Assembly: GCF_011043525.1 (NCBI RefSeq)
Contig: NZ_JAAKGO010000003.1
Location: forward strand, 421,470-485,469
DNA: 64,000 nt
Reading direction: 5' to 3'
From: Sphingobacterium sp. SGG-5
GTDB taxonomy: Bacteria > Bacteroidota > Bacteroidia > Sphingobacteriales > Sphingobacteriaceae
Shown here: positions 45,835 through 55,534 of the stretch, in pieces
How positions within the stretch are numbered: position 1 is the stretch's first letter
Layout of the letters: the number at the start of each line of letters is the position of its first letter
The notes under the pieces: generated by a model
What the model was told of the DNA's origin: nothing
Seen by the model: only the letters and a program-made list of their open reading frames with translations
Database searches by the model: none
Position numbers and translations under genes: made by a program

Positions 45835-48462
45835 TTATTCCTTGTCCAGAAATAGGTCAATCCGTTTCAACAGATAATCATAGTGGTCATATTCGGCATC
45901 TTTTGCTTTCTTCCGTCTTTTCTCAACCAGTTGTTTTACATTCTTGATTTCAGCCAACATCAGTCGCTCTATCATGAATTGTTTATCCTTGGCTTGCATG
46001 TCCGGATATTGGAAATAAAGTGATTCTTCCGAAAGCAATGACGCAGGACCGGTGTGGTCGTGATTGAAGCAACAGGCCTCGGAATGCACGTGACCACTAA
46101 CGCGTATGCCAGGCTGTGCGAAGCCTCTTGATACTACGCTTACGTCATTCCGGATATTTGAGATGGCGATCAGCCGATCCAAATAAATGGATTGCAATAA
46201 CTGCTGATAATAAGGTGGTGTAGCTTCCATTTCTTGAAATATACCTTCGCGGAGATCATTCAGCAAATCTTCGGGAGCATAAGCGTCATCGCCGTTCCGT
46301 AGGCGATTGTCCATGAGGTAAGCCAGTTTTCCGTTGTTAAGCAACGCGACTTGAAAGGTCGTCTTATACATACGTTCTAAATAAGAAGCCAGCGGGACAA
46401 TACGTTTGATGCCGTTATCGCTTTTTGTTGTAATTTGCAGGTTTCCTTTTAGTGCTTGCCCGAGCCATATTGGTGCTTCGGCATATTGCTTTAGAATGAA
46501 AGCAACAGCTTCCTGCTGGCTTTTCCGGTTCGCATATCGGTACATTTCCTGTCCGTCTCCCTGTACAGGATAATATTGTTCTACGCCTGCAATCAGGGTT
46601 CCGACATGTGTAATATAGCGTTCATATTGCCGCAGTACAGCAACAAAACGATCTTCAAGTTTGTCGTATTTCTTACCCGGCTGCGCCAACCATTCGGGCA
46701 TATGGGTAACAATGTAATGTAAGTTTTTCATACCGTATTCACTTGCCTTGACCAAATCGTCGCCCAAGCTTTCACGTAATGATGTAGGATCAGATGCGTT
46801 GATATCCCCCTCGCCAAACCGATAGCGCGGATCGCCGGCATGTTTGGAAATCCAGGCGTGGAGTACGTCGGTTTCTTCTTCTGGATTTTTGGCTTCAGGT
46901 ATAGGCCGATACCCCCAATGTATGGCATACCTGTCGTAGACACCTAATCGCGGTGGACTCAACGTTACCCCCTTATCTTCCGGTTGGGCGACGTAATTGA
47001 ACCGCGCATAATCCATGATGGATGGGGTGGTACCGTACTTTTTGGTGAACGTCGGCGAGCGAAGCGAATCTACCGGATAGGCATGCGATGCTGCCATGTT
47101 ATGCCGAAGACCTAATGCGTGACCGATTTCGTGTGCTGTAACGTAGCGAAGCGCATCGCCCAGTATTTCATCAGACATCTCGACGTTACGTGCCGCAGGA
47201 TCGTTTGCTGCTGTTTGTGCAAATCGCCAGTCTTCCAACAACTTCAGGATATTGTGATAGATAATGACATCCGATTCCAATATTTCGCCCGAGCGTGGAT
47301 CAGTTACTGATGGGCCTTTTGCATTGGGAATAGGAGAGGCTGTGTATCGTATAACGGAGTACCGTATATCTTCGGCAAAGAAGTCCGGGTCATTTTTGGG
47401 TGCATCTTTGACCACAATAGCGTTCTTAAAACCCGCTGCTTCGAAAGCTGGAAGCCAGTCTTTTACACCCTGACGGATATAGGAACGCCACTTCTCGGGA
47501 GTGGATGCATCGATATAGAAAACGATGGGTTTTTGTGGTTCTACCAATTCTCCTGCTTCCATCTTAGTCCTGTCTTCCGGTTGAGGCTCCAGCCGCCAAC
47601 GTTTGATCAGATACTGCCGGCGCACCGGATTGCTTTCATTGAAGTCGCTATACGAATCCACGAAATAACCAACTCGATCGTCGGCATACCGCCCCATCAT
47701 CGGTACCGTAGGAAGTAAGACCATAGATCGGTTTACTTCTACGGTATATAAGTTGTCGCCCTCTGTTACCGTAAGTAAACTCTGTACTTCCACATTTTTT
47801 TCAAAACTGCGTGCAGAGGTAATATATGAGCGTTTCTCGTCTACTTTATATTTCTTTCCCGGTCTGCCCAACAGCAGTTCGGCGAGCGTTTTTCCAAAGA
47901 AGCCGAGTTCGTTGATATAAGGAATATACAGCGGATTGATATCGATAATGGATCCACCTCTTGTTCCTTTACCTTTTGCTTTGATAGGAAAGGAGAGTAG
48001 GATAGGGTCTATAGTCTGTAACGCCACAGCATTACGAAATGCAGTGTCTTGTCCAGAGAAGCGATACATATTTCGGGATGTGACTTTCCGGAGTAAGATG
48101 TGCTGCTCATTAGGAGATTTTTCCCAGCGCAGCATCAGTCCAGGCTCAGCCCTTTCACCGGCGACCATATTGTCGCCGGTCCCACCGCTCATGGCGACGC
48201 GGATGGAAACCATCAACATATCCCGTCCGAGCAGGCTATCGGCGATTTCGAAAAAATATTGATGATCGGCCTGATGAATGACAAATAGCCCCGTATCGGA
48301 TTTCAAGGTTTTGTTCTTAAAGAAGGCATTAAACGTCTTGATGGGTGCGGGCCTCTCTGCTTTTGTGCTATCCCCTTGTTGACCCGTTTGGGCGTGGGCT
48401 GTCCAGCCCATCACGCTTAACATCAAGGTAAATTTGATAATTTTTGAAAAGTTAATATGCAT
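45835..48462 (-). CDS. Exported zinc-dependent metalloprotease (DUF5117/DUF5118 type)
   Basis: An 875-residue exported peptidase with a signal peptide (to about residue 25, WTAHAQ). Domains in order: DUF5118-like (about 40-90), DUF5117-like (about 95-290, including GLMLRWEKSPNEQHILLRK), and a catalytic domain with HEIGHALGLRHN, giving zinc ligands His444, His448 and His454 and catalytic Glu445. SIMDYARFNYVAQPEDKG follows as the Met-turn region (Met near 480). These proteins are commonly paired with SusC/SusD systems and probably cleave proteins outside the cytoplasm to feed the transporter. It is the last gene of the operon and is followed by a strong terminator. Confidence 0.92.
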   Translation of the reverse strand: MHINFSKIIKFTLMLSVMGWTAHAQTGQQGDSTKAERPAPIKTFNAFFKNKTLKSDTGLFVIHQADHQYFFEIADSLLGRDMLMVSIRVAMSGGTGDNMVAGERAEPGLMLRWEKSPNEQHILLRKVTSRNMYRFSGQDTAFRNAVALQTIDPILLSFPIKAKGKGTRGGSIIDINPLYIPYINELGFFGKTLAELLLGRPGKKYKVDEKRSYITSARSFEKNVEVQSLLTVTEGDNLYTVEVNRSMVLLPTVPMMGRYADDRVGYFVDSYSDFNESNPVRRQYLIKRWRLEPQPEDRTKMEAGELVEPQKPIVFYIDASTPEKWRSYIRQGVKDWLPAFEAAGFKNAIVVKDAPKNDPDFFAEDIRYSVIRYTASPIPNAKGPSVTDPRSGEILESDVIIYHNILKLLEDWRFAQTAANDPAARNVEMSDEILGDALRYVTAHEIGHALGLRHNMAASHAYPVDSLRSPTFTKKYGTTPSIMDYARFNYVAQPEDKGVTLSPPRLGVYDRYAIHWGYRPIPEAKNPEEETDVLHAWISKHAGDPRYRFGEGDINASDPTSLRESLGDDLVKASEYGMKNLHYIVTHMPEWLAQPGKKYDKLEDRFVAVLRQYERYITHVGTLIAGVEQYYPVQGDGQEMYRYANRKSQQEAVAFILKQYAEAPIWLGQALKGNLQITTKSDNGIKRIVPLASYLERMYKTTFQVALLNNGKLAYLMDNRLRNGDDAYAPEDLLNDLREGIFQEMEATPPYYQQLLQSIYLDRLIAISNIRNDVSVVSRGFAQPGIRVSGHVHSEACCFNHDHTGPASLLSEESLYFQYPDMQAKDKQFMIERLMLAEIKNVKQLVEKRRKKAKDAEYDHYDYLLKRIDLFLDKE

Positions 48463-48492
48463 AGTTTCTGATAAGTCTAAATATTTAGAGGT

Positions 48493-49830
48493 TTAATACC
48501 CGTCATTCTGGTCGCCAAAGAGCGGGTTTGCATCGATTTCACCATCGGGTATAGGCAATATATACTGATCTGTCGTCGTCACTTCCGGTTTTACCTCAGA
48601 TATCTTTCCAAATCGAATAGAGGCAAACCAATCCGATCCGTTTTCAAAACACAGCTCCTTAATGATCTCAGTATATATTTCGTCGAGTAATGCGGTATGG
48701 GAAGTTGCTGTTGAAACCGTCGGTGTGTCCCATGCGCGAGACATGATAGCTTCCAATGGCTCTTTCGCGTCATCTAATGGGGCCTCAATTCGAGCCAATC
48801 CCTCGGCTTTAATGAGATACATTTCAGCAAGACGGATGAAATAGGTCGGGCTGTAGAAGGCCGTGTTGTTGACCTTCACCATCCCGCCATTCGCCGCATA
48901 GGTCGCAGGTTTTCGGGGATCACTTTCCATGAGTGTCTTTAGGAACGGCCCTGCAACGACATGATTGCCTGTGTAGGTGAATCGCTTTCGGTCGGACGCA
49001 TAGGTTACAGCATCAGTCGCCCGCACGAAAAGTAGTTCCGGTGCATTGAAGCCAGTACTGAAGACCTGGCTGAAAGTCGGACTCAATGACCGCGGCTCCT
49101 GTTCGATGACTTCGTTGGCCAACAGTGCAGCCTCCTCGTATTCTCCACGGTACAGCAATACACGTGCTTTGAGGGCTTTGGCTGACCCATTCGAGAAAAA
49201 TATAGGTGTGGAGAAGTCCGGCGCATTTGCGATAGCGAAGTCGAGATCGTCCAGTATGAGTTGATAAGTCTCCGCCACGCTGCTACGCGCTTTAAGCCGG
49301 TTAGTGAAGTCAGTGGGCTCGGTCCGGATGACGACACCGAATTCGCTTTCCAGATCATAAAACTCGCCAAAATAACGTAAAGCATCGAAATGAGCCATAG
49401 CCCGTAGTGCCCTGGCCTCACCAATAATGCTGTTTTTTTCTGTTTCTGACAGTTCGGATGTTGGGAGCTGAGTAGTCAGCTGAATGGTCCAGTTGGCATG
49501 GTCTACAACTTTGTAAAATGCGCCCCATATATTGGCGACATCGGCAAGATTAGACATTACCGCATTGTCAACAAACTGTTGGCTGAGGAGAAACCCGCCC
49601 CGGGTAGCTGTCCCTGTCAACGCAGCGGGTACCATTTCTGTGAACATGTAGTAGTACTGGTCATGCAGCATGGCGTAGGTTCCGTTTAAGAGGTAGCGGG
49701 CTCCTTCTGCTGTCTTGGCCACATTTTCCGGGACCAGATTATTAGGCGGGTCCACATCGACCACATTGACCAGCTTTGAGCAGGACATCAGTAACGTGGA
49801 TATAACGAACAAGTGAATGATATTCTTCAT
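48493..49830 (-). CDS. SusD/RagB-family surface lipoprotein
   Basis: A 445-residue SusD-like partner of the upstream transporter. The start at 49830 gives MKNIIHLFVISTLLMSC with the acylated Cys near residue 17; a longer open frame reaching 49923 overlaps the transporter gene and is rejected. EKNSIIGEARALRAMAHFDALRYFGEFY is the diagnostic helical segment. The C-terminus has the ELCFENGSDWFASIRFGK block in place of the usual ERRxELxFEGxRxxDL. It is probably RagB-like, binding peptides or glycopeptides given the metalloprotease next door; this is inference. Confidence 0.9.
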   Translation of the reverse strand: MKNIIHLFVISTLLMSCSKLVNVVDVDPPNNLVPENVAKTAEGARYLLNGTYAMLHDQYYYMFTEMVPAALTGTATRGGFLLSQQFVDNAVMSNLADVANIWGAFYKVVDHANWTIQLTTQLPTSELSETEKNSIIGEARALRAMAHFDALRYFGEFYDLESEFGVVIRTEPTDFTNRLKARSSVAETYQLILDDLDFAIANAPDFSTPIFFSNGSAKALKARVLLYRGEYEEAALLANEVIEQEPRSLSPTFSQVFSTGFNAPELLFVRATDAVTYASDRKRFTYTGNHVVAGPFLKTLMESDPRKPATYAANGGMVKVNNTAFYSPTYFIRLAEMYLIKAEGLARIEAPLDDAKEPLEAIMSRAWDTPTVSTATSHTALLDEIYTEIIKELCFENGSDWFASIRFGKISEVKPEVTTTDQYILPIPDGEIDANPLFGDQNDGY

Positions 49831-49852
49831 TTTTTTTCTGTTTTTATAATTC

Positions 49853-52800
49853 TTAAAATCCAGCTTTGATACCAAATGTATACGTTTTTGCGGCGGGGTA
49901 ACGGCTGTTATCCAACCCTGCACTTACGTCGTTATTGAATAAATTAGTCGTCTCGGGATTTGCACCGGGATATTTGGTAAATGTTAGTAGATTACGTGCA
50001 CTCGCAAACAACTGTACACGATCCAAAAACCCACTTCTGACTAAGAAGGACTGGGGCAGGCTGTATTCCAGCAGCACATTGTTGAGCCTTAAGAATGAAG
50101 CATCGTGTACATAGAAGCTCGAAATGCCCGCATTCCCGTTGGGGTCACCATACACGGCGCGGGGCTGATCGGTAGGACGTTCAGGTGTCCAGCGATTCAT
50201 GACGATGTCCCATTTGTTTTCTCCGGTTGCCTGTGAGGCAAAGTTGATACTCGTAGCTTGTGTACCCCAACGCAGGTCGTTACCGATAGAATAATTGAAC
50301 ATCGTCGTTAGGCGCACGCCTTTATAGCGGAATGTGCTGGAGAAACCGCCCCAGATATCAGGTGCGGCATTACCGATGACGGTCTGGTCCAATGCCGTGA
50401 TTTCACCGTCCGGAACACCATTCGGGCCGCTGATGTCTTTAAAAAGGATATCACCCGGTGCTGTCCCGGCAGCTTTGTAGATACCATCCGGCGCACCGGC
50501 GTTCAGCTGCTCGAGTTGTTCTGTCGTTTGTATGATGCCATCAGCTACATAGCCCCAGAGTAATCCGATCGGGCTTCCGATCTTTAATATCGATCCCGTA
50601 TTTGGTGGTGTGATCGTTCCGGTGGTTTCGTTGAGAAAATCATCGTTCAGACTTACCAGTTTATTACGGTTGCGCGTTACATTCAACATCATGTTCCAAC
50701 CGAAATTCTGACCTCTGATGATGTCTCCTTCTAAGGTCAATTCTAATCCTGTATTTCGGGTTGTGCCCACGTTGGTGACCGTTTGTACGAAGCCGGTAGA
50801 CCGTGGTACATTCATGAAATAATGTAGATCGGCTGTTGTTTTATTGTAGTAATCGATCACCCCATTTAGGCGATTATTAAACAAAGAGAAGTCCAATCCG
50901 ACATCGGTCTGTGTGGTCAATTCCCATTTGAGTCGAGAGTTGCCCAGTTGAATATGGGTAACCGCCGGTAATCCACCATATTGCGATGCCTCGAACAGTG
51001 ATCGCCATTGATATGGGCCAAAGTTTTGTTGGCCGATTACCCCGACACTTGCCCGCAGCTTCAATTCATCAAGGAATGAAATCGAACGCATGAACGGCTC
51101 TTGCGATATACGCCAGCCCACAGCACCGGTAGGGAAGAAGGCCCATTGATTACCCGAAGCGAATTTTGATGAAGCGTCGGTACGCCCGGAGGCCATCACA
51201 ATATAACGGTCTTTTAAGGTGTAGTTGACCCGCCCGAAGTATGAAGCAAGACCGCTCTGTGTCTTATCAGAACGTATCAGGAAATCTGTTGTGGCGCTGG
51301 ATAAATTGTTAAGGACTTCATCTTGGGGGAAGCCGCGACCCGATGCTTTGAGGTAACCCGTCGCATCACCTTGCCAGGAGGCACCGATTATAGCGTCGAG
51401 CGCATGGATCTCCCCAAAACTCTGCGCATAGTTTAATGTATTTTCCCATAGGTGTGAGGTCGATTGTGAGACACTTTCCTGTCCGTAGCCGTTACCCACC
51501 ATGCCGGTCGAATAATTAAAACCACCTTCGTTGGTATAGCTCGGGTAATAATTGTGCATATCACCCATGTTATAATTCAAGGACAACGCCGTGCGAAACT
51601 TGAAATATTTTGCAAACCGGGCCTCTCCAAAGACCGATCCGACAAATAACAGCGTATTGTTTGTGTTCGATATGTTGCTTATTGCGACGGGGTTTGCCTG
51701 TGAATAAAAAGGCGAATAGGTATAGCTTCCATCTGGATTATAAATTGGTAAATCCGGTCGGAAGACATATATACGGCTTAATAGACCTTGATGGGGAGAG
51801 CCTTGGTCACTTGACGAAAGATTTAACGAGGTACCCACGCGGATAGCATCGGAGACATTCAACGTCAGATTGGTAAGGAAGTTATAGCGTCTGAAGTAAG
51901 CGCTTTTAAATGTTCCTTCGTGGCCATTATGACCTGCACTCACGTAGTACTGTAGTGCTTTACCACCTCCCTGGACGGATAAGTTGACATGCTTCGTAAG
52001 TGGGTTAGCAATGCTTACTTCCTTTTCCCAGTCCGTATCGGCGGTACCAAAATAGCTCCCGTCTCGGATTTGTTGGATAAAGGGGGCAGTAGATGTGCTG
52101 TTATTGGCGGCTTCCATCCATATTTCGCGGAACTGATCTGCATTGAGCGTCGATTCCGTTTGTGCTTTCTGAATCGCTAATGACGAGGTGAAGTTGAATA
52201 TAGGCTTCTCTGTCAATGATCCATTTTTTGTGGTGATAATCACTACGCCATTGGCGGCACGTGAACCATAAATGGCTGTTGCCGACGCATCTTTCAGTAT
52301 ACTTATCGATTCGATATCGGCTGGATTGAGGTTGTTCAGTGGGCTATTGAGTCCTTGTCTCAGCATTTCTGCATTAAAAGTAGAACCATCGTCAGGGATA
52401 TTCCCTTCTGTAGTCATCGGTACACCATCCACAACGTACAAAGGTTGGTTTGAGCCCAAGAGGGAAGAAGACCCCCGGATACGGATACGTGTAGCAGCTC
52501 CGGGTTGTCCGGTTTCCTGTTGCACCATCACGCCCGCCGCCAGACCTTTTAAGGATTCTTCGAGATTGACTACCGGCGGGAGATCCGCAATCTGTTCCCC
52601 TGAAATTGTACTCACCGCGCCTGTAATATTTTTGCGCTGTTGATTGCCATAGGCGATAACAACAGTCTCTTGTAGTTCGTTTGTGTTTTCCTGAAGAATC
52701 ACATTGATGCGTGTACGTCCATCGATAGGCACTTCTTTAGATATGTAAGCGATATGTGAAAACGCTATAAATTTACCTTCGGTGGGTACCTTGATAGTAA

Positions 52801-53389
52801 ACTCTCCATCGGCATTCGTTCTAACGGTATTAAAATTCAACGATAATTTAAATTTAAACGTTGATTGCTCCTGTTCCGTTGGTTGCTCCTGTTCCGTTGG
52901 TTGCTCCTGTTCCGCTACTTTATTTTTAATTATTGTCACGGACACCCCCGGGATGGGATTACCTTTTGTATCGGTAACCCGTCCATTGATCTGTACCTGG
53001 GCTTGTGATTGGATTTTTGATTTAGGCTTTTCTTTTACTACCACCGTCCGTTCGAGTATGCTGTAGGTGAAGGGCTGTCCTTTGAAGCACGCATCCAGTA
53101 CGTCGGTGAGCGGAGCATTCGTCATGTCCAAGCTAACCGGTTTAGCGGATGTCGCGATATTGGTGCCAATGACAAAATCGTAGCCGGTTTGTTGTCGAAT
53201 AGTCTGAAAGACCTCGGCAAGCTTTGCATTTTTTGTCTTAATACTTACGCGCTGAGCCAAGATTGGCACCGCCCAGGTGTGTAACACCATTGTCAGTATG
53301 AGCACGATAGTTACATGAAGTCGCATAAGTAATCTTCTAGTAATAAAATCATTAAAATTCATAATTTTGAACCAGTTGGGTTTTTTCAT
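49853..53389 (-). CDS. SusC/RagA-family TonB-dependent transporter with STN signalling domain
   Basis: An 1178-residue outer-membrane transporter. After the signal peptide (to about residue 46) comes an STN domain (about 48-115, IKTKNAKLAEVFQTIRQQTG), which contacts the periplasmic part of FecR, then a carboxypeptidase-like domain (about 130-240), plug (SLKGLAAGVMV, ILKDASATAIYGSRAANGVVI) and barrel ending GIKAGF. The carboxypeptidase-like domain is interrupted by an insert of about 35 residues that includes three copies of a six-residue EQEQPT-type unit, encoded by an 18-bp tandem repeat. SusD follows after 22 bases and FecR precedes after 130 bases. Confidence 0.95.
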   Translation of the reverse strand: MKKPNWFKIMNFNDFITRRLLMRLHVTIVLILTMVLHTWAVPILAQRVSIKTKNAKLAEVFQTIRQQTGYDFVIGTNIATSAKPVSLDMTNAPLTDVLDACFKGQPFTYSILERTVVVKEKPKSKIQSQAQVQINGRVTDTKGNPIPGVSVTIIKNKVAEQEQPTEQEQPTEQEQSTFKFKLSLNFNTVRTNADGEFTIKVPTEGKFIAFSHIAYISKEVPIDGRTRINVILQENTNELQETVVIAYGNQQRKNITGAVSTISGEQIADLPPVVNLEESLKGLAAGVMVQQETGQPGAATRIRIRGSSSLLGSNQPLYVVDGVPMTTEGNIPDDGSTFNAEMLRQGLNSPLNNLNPADIESISILKDASATAIYGSRAANGVVIITTKNGSLTEKPIFNFTSSLAIQKAQTESTLNADQFREIWMEAANNSTSTAPFIQQIRDGSYFGTADTDWEKEVSIANPLTKHVNLSVQGGGKALQYYVSAGHNGHEGTFKSAYFRRYNFLTNLTLNVSDAIRVGTSLNLSSSDQGSPHQGLLSRIYVFRPDLPIYNPDGSYTYSPFYSQANPVAISNISNTNNTLLFVGSVFGEARFAKYFKFRTALSLNYNMGDMHNYYPSYTNEGGFNYSTGMVGNGYGQESVSQSTSHLWENTLNYAQSFGEIHALDAIIGASWQGDATGYLKASGRGFPQDEVLNNLSSATTDFLIRSDKTQSGLASYFGRVNYTLKDRYIVMASGRTDASSKFASGNQWAFFPTGAVGWRISQEPFMRSISFLDELKLRASVGVIGQQNFGPYQWRSLFEASQYGGLPAVTHIQLGNSRLKWELTTQTDVGLDFSLFNNRLNGVIDYYNKTTADLHYFMNVPRSTGFVQTVTNVGTTRNTGLELTLEGDIIRGQNFGWNMMLNVTRNRNKLVSLNDDFLNETTGTITPPNTGSILKIGSPIGLLWGYVADGIIQTTEQLEQLNAGAPDGIYKAAGTAPGDILFKDISGPNGVPDGEITALDQTVIGNAAPDIWGGFSSTFRYKGVRLTTMFNYSIGNDLRWGTQATSINFASQATGENKWDIVMNRWTPERPTDQPRAVYGDPNGNAGISSFYVHDASFLRLNNVLLEYSLPQSFLVRSGFLDRVQLFASARNLLTFTKYPGANPETTNLFNNDVSAGLDNSRYPAAKTYTFGIKAGF
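52861..52914. repeat. Three-copy 18-bp in-frame tandem repeat
   Basis: Three consecutive 18-base units; the second and third are identical (TTGGTTGCTCCTGTTCCG on the plus strand) and the first differs at one base. They lie within the transporter gene and encode Glu/Gln/Pro-rich units in a loop of its carboxypeptidase-like domain. Being a multiple of three, copy-number change would keep the frame. Confidence 0.9.
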
Positions 53390-53461
53390 TTGTTGTAAAA
53401 AAATCAGTTGTATTTAGTCGTGTAGCTGTCTTATACAAATAATGGACTTGACCCATCGTAG

Positions 53462-53483
53462 CCGGGGTGTTAGCGCACCTCGG
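53462..53483. other. Hairpin between FecR and transporter genes
   Basis: An 8-bp stem CCGGGGTG/CACCTCGG (one G-T pair) with a six-base loop lies in the 130-base gap of the minus-strand operon. A T-run follows on the plus strand only, where no gene needs terminating; on the minus strand, the transcribed one, there is no T-tract, so an RNA-processing or stability role is more likely than termination. Confidence 0.4.
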
Positions 53484-53519
53484 TTTTTATTTATACAAGA
53501 CATCGATGTTGGTGTCCTA

Positions 53520-54680
53520 TTACTGCATAACCACAATCCTCCTTTCGTTATGTCCTGCTGTAGGCCCTTCAATTTTAAATTTTACCTGCCCTGTCATCTC
53601 TAGAATTTCCAATACAGTAGAAATGTTTTTTGATCTGGAAACTATTCCATATAATCGTATGTTCTTCGGGGCATTTTGGTAGACGACTTCAGCATCATAC
53701 CAGCGGCCAAGCCTTTTCATGATGGATTCCAAAGGCTCATTGTCAAACATGAAATCTCCGTTCTTCCAGGCCATTGCGGATAGAACGTTTACGGGCTGTT
53801 TCGATAGTTTTCCGTCAGCGAACAGACCTTGTTCGCCCGGCGAGAGTGTGACGGATGCGTCCGTCTCGTTGGCACGTAGCTTGACAGTACCTTCGATCAA
53901 TGTTGTTTTGATTATGGTTTCGTCGGGATAAGCCGAAACATTGAATTGTGTGCCTGTCACCTCAACCTGTTGTCCGCCTACCGTAATCCGAAAAGGCTTG
54001 GACGACCGCGCGTCTGCCTTTGCTACATCAAAATAGGCTTCACCTTCAAGTCGAACGAGGCGTTCATTGCCTATAAATCGATTGGGATATTGGAGTGTGG
54101 ATCCGGCATTGAGCCAAACTTTTGTGCCGTCGGGTAAGGTTACTTGATAGGTGCCTCCCTTTGGTGTACTTAGTGACATAAGGGAAGGCGTATCAGCTGA
54201 TGGATCGTCTGTATGGTTTGTCACGACTGCACTACCATCGTCGTACATCACCGCATTCCCGACGACGATTCCAGTCTGTGCTTCGTTCAGCTCAATCGTA
54301 CGGCCATCTGCAAGTGTGAGAGTCGCCTTGTTGCCGCCAGGGAGCAGATCGATCGATTTTTCAGTGGCAGTGCTCAACCTGTCAGCCGGGTTCGTTAAAT
54401 AGAATAAACTGCCTAGGGCGACGGCGATCGCGATTGTTGCCGCTGCTGCGATAGACCAATATCTGCGACGTTGCCACCATCCAGTACGTATATGTTCTTG
54501 TTCGAAAGCGGATAACATTCGACTGCGTAAAGCGAATTGTTCGGCTTCGCTCAGCTGCTCGGTGTAACCCGGGTCTTGCTCAAAGCTGGCGTACCAGGCA
54601 TTCAACTCCCGTTGTTGCTTGGAGGTTGCGGTTTGCTGCTTAGAGACATCAATTAAAAAACGTAGGCGCTCTTTTTTCAT
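53520..54680 (-). CDS. FecR-family anti-sigma factor
   Basis: A 386-residue anti-sigma factor: cytoplasmic N-terminus (about 1-65, LRFLIDVSKQQTA), membrane helix (about 70-91), FecR domain (about 165-275, LPDGTKVWLNAGSTLQYP and VEVTGTQFNVSAYPDE) and a DUF4974 C-terminal domain (about 315-385, FMFDNEPLESIMKRLGRWY). It should hold the neighbouring ECF sigma inactive until the STN domain of the transporter signals substrate. It lies 74 bases after the sigma gene. Confidence 0.95.
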   Translation of the reverse strand: MKKERLRFLIDVSKQQTATSKQQRELNAWYASFEQDPGYTEQLSEAEQFALRSRMLSAFEQEHIRTGWWQRRRYWSIAAAATIAIAVALGSLFYLTNPADRLSTATEKSIDLLPGGNKATLTLADGRTIELNEAQTGIVVGNAVMYDDGSAVVTNHTDDPSADTPSLMSLSTPKGGTYQVTLPDGTKVWLNAGSTLQYPNRFIGNERLVRLEGEAYFDVAKADARSSKPFRITVGGQQVEVTGTQFNVSAYPDETIIKTTLIEGTVKLRANETDASVTLSPGEQGLFADGKLSKQPVNVLSAMAWKNGDFMFDNEPLESIMKRLGRWYDAEVVYQNAPKNIRLYGIVSRSKNISTVLEILEMTGQVKFKIEGPTAGHNERRIVVMQ

Positions 54681-54754
54681 ACATATTACAGGTTTACCCC
54701 TTTATTAAGATGTATCGTTTCAACCGCCAAAAACCCTTGCTCTGAAAGTGAATA

Positions 54755-55342
54755 TTATTGTAATATGCAGGCTATGAGCAAAATAAAATTTATCGGATAG
54801 TTTTTGAAGTAATGCTTTAGTATAACCCGAGCACGATGTAAATGTCCTTCGACAGTTTTTTCGGACAGGTTCAGTCGCTGCGCGATCTCCTTATAGGAGA
54901 GCTGCTCGCGTTGTCTTAGAAAGAATACTTCTCGGCACTTCGGAGGCATATGGCTTCCCGCTTCTTCCAACAGGGCTTGCATTTCTTTCTCCTCCAATAA
55001 CTGGGACGTCTCGGACGTAGAGAGATTGGGCAGGTCTCGAAACCACTCTTCCCGATAGCGTTCACGGACAAGCTGTCTGCGCACTTCGTCGAGTACTTTA
55101 TATTTGAGTACAGTATGGAGATAACCCGATAGCGATGTGGAGATGACTAACGTTTTTCGAGCTTTATAGAGATGGGCATACACCTCCTGAACGATATCCT
55201 CCGCAATCTGCGGATCCTTTAATCGTTTGTAGGCCGCATCCAATAATTCCTGCCAGTAGCGCTCATAGAGTATTTTGAAAGCTGCGTGATTATCTTCAGC
55301 AATCTGTTCCAGTAAATGTATATCTGTCCACGGCGGCTTCAT
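54755..55342 (-). CDS. ECF RNA polymerase sigma factor
   Basis: A 195-residue extracytoplasmic-function sigma factor heading the five-gene operon. Region 2 spans about 15-85 (DAAYKRLKDPQIAEDIVQEVYAHLYKARK) and region 4 about 125-180 (MPPKCREVFFLRQREQLSYKEIAQRLNLSEKTVEGHLHRA). The hydrophobic C-terminal tail (INFILLIACIL) is usual in this Bacteroidota group. The 192-base gap to dapA upstream contains a near-match -7 element (minus TAAACTTG, 55385-55392) but no proper -33. Confidence 0.95.
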   Translation of the reverse strand: MKPPWTDIHLLEQIAEDNHAAFKILYERYWQELLDAAYKRLKDPQIAEDIVQEVYAHLYKARKTLVISTSLSGYLHTVLKYKVLDEVRRQLVRERYREEWFRDLPNLSTSETSQLLEEKEMQALLEEAGSHMPPKCREVFFLRQREQLSYKEIAQRLNLSEKTVEGHLHRARVILKHYFKNYPINFILLIACILQ

Positions 55343-55534
55343 GAAGGAATATTCTCTGGTGAAGATGAATTGATAAATGTACTACAAGTTTATGAATAAC
55401 AATGTGTTAGTACAGTTTGTTTACCTGTGTATTTCTTTTTATGCCTTGACTTCTCGTAGCATGACAGCATAGACGAACAGTCTGGCCGCTTAGGAGACAC
55501 GGCACAGACATGATTTATCCTCGATCGGTATAAT

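Noticed and set aside
48493..49923. Extended N-terminus of the second SusD
   Set aside because: The extra 31 residues lie within the transporter gene and precede a complete lipoprotein leader starting at 49830.
52861..52914. Repeat cluster considered as a CRISPR-like array
   Set aside because: The units are directly adjacent without spacers and lie in frame within a coding sequence; no CRISPR array or cas gene is visible in the window.
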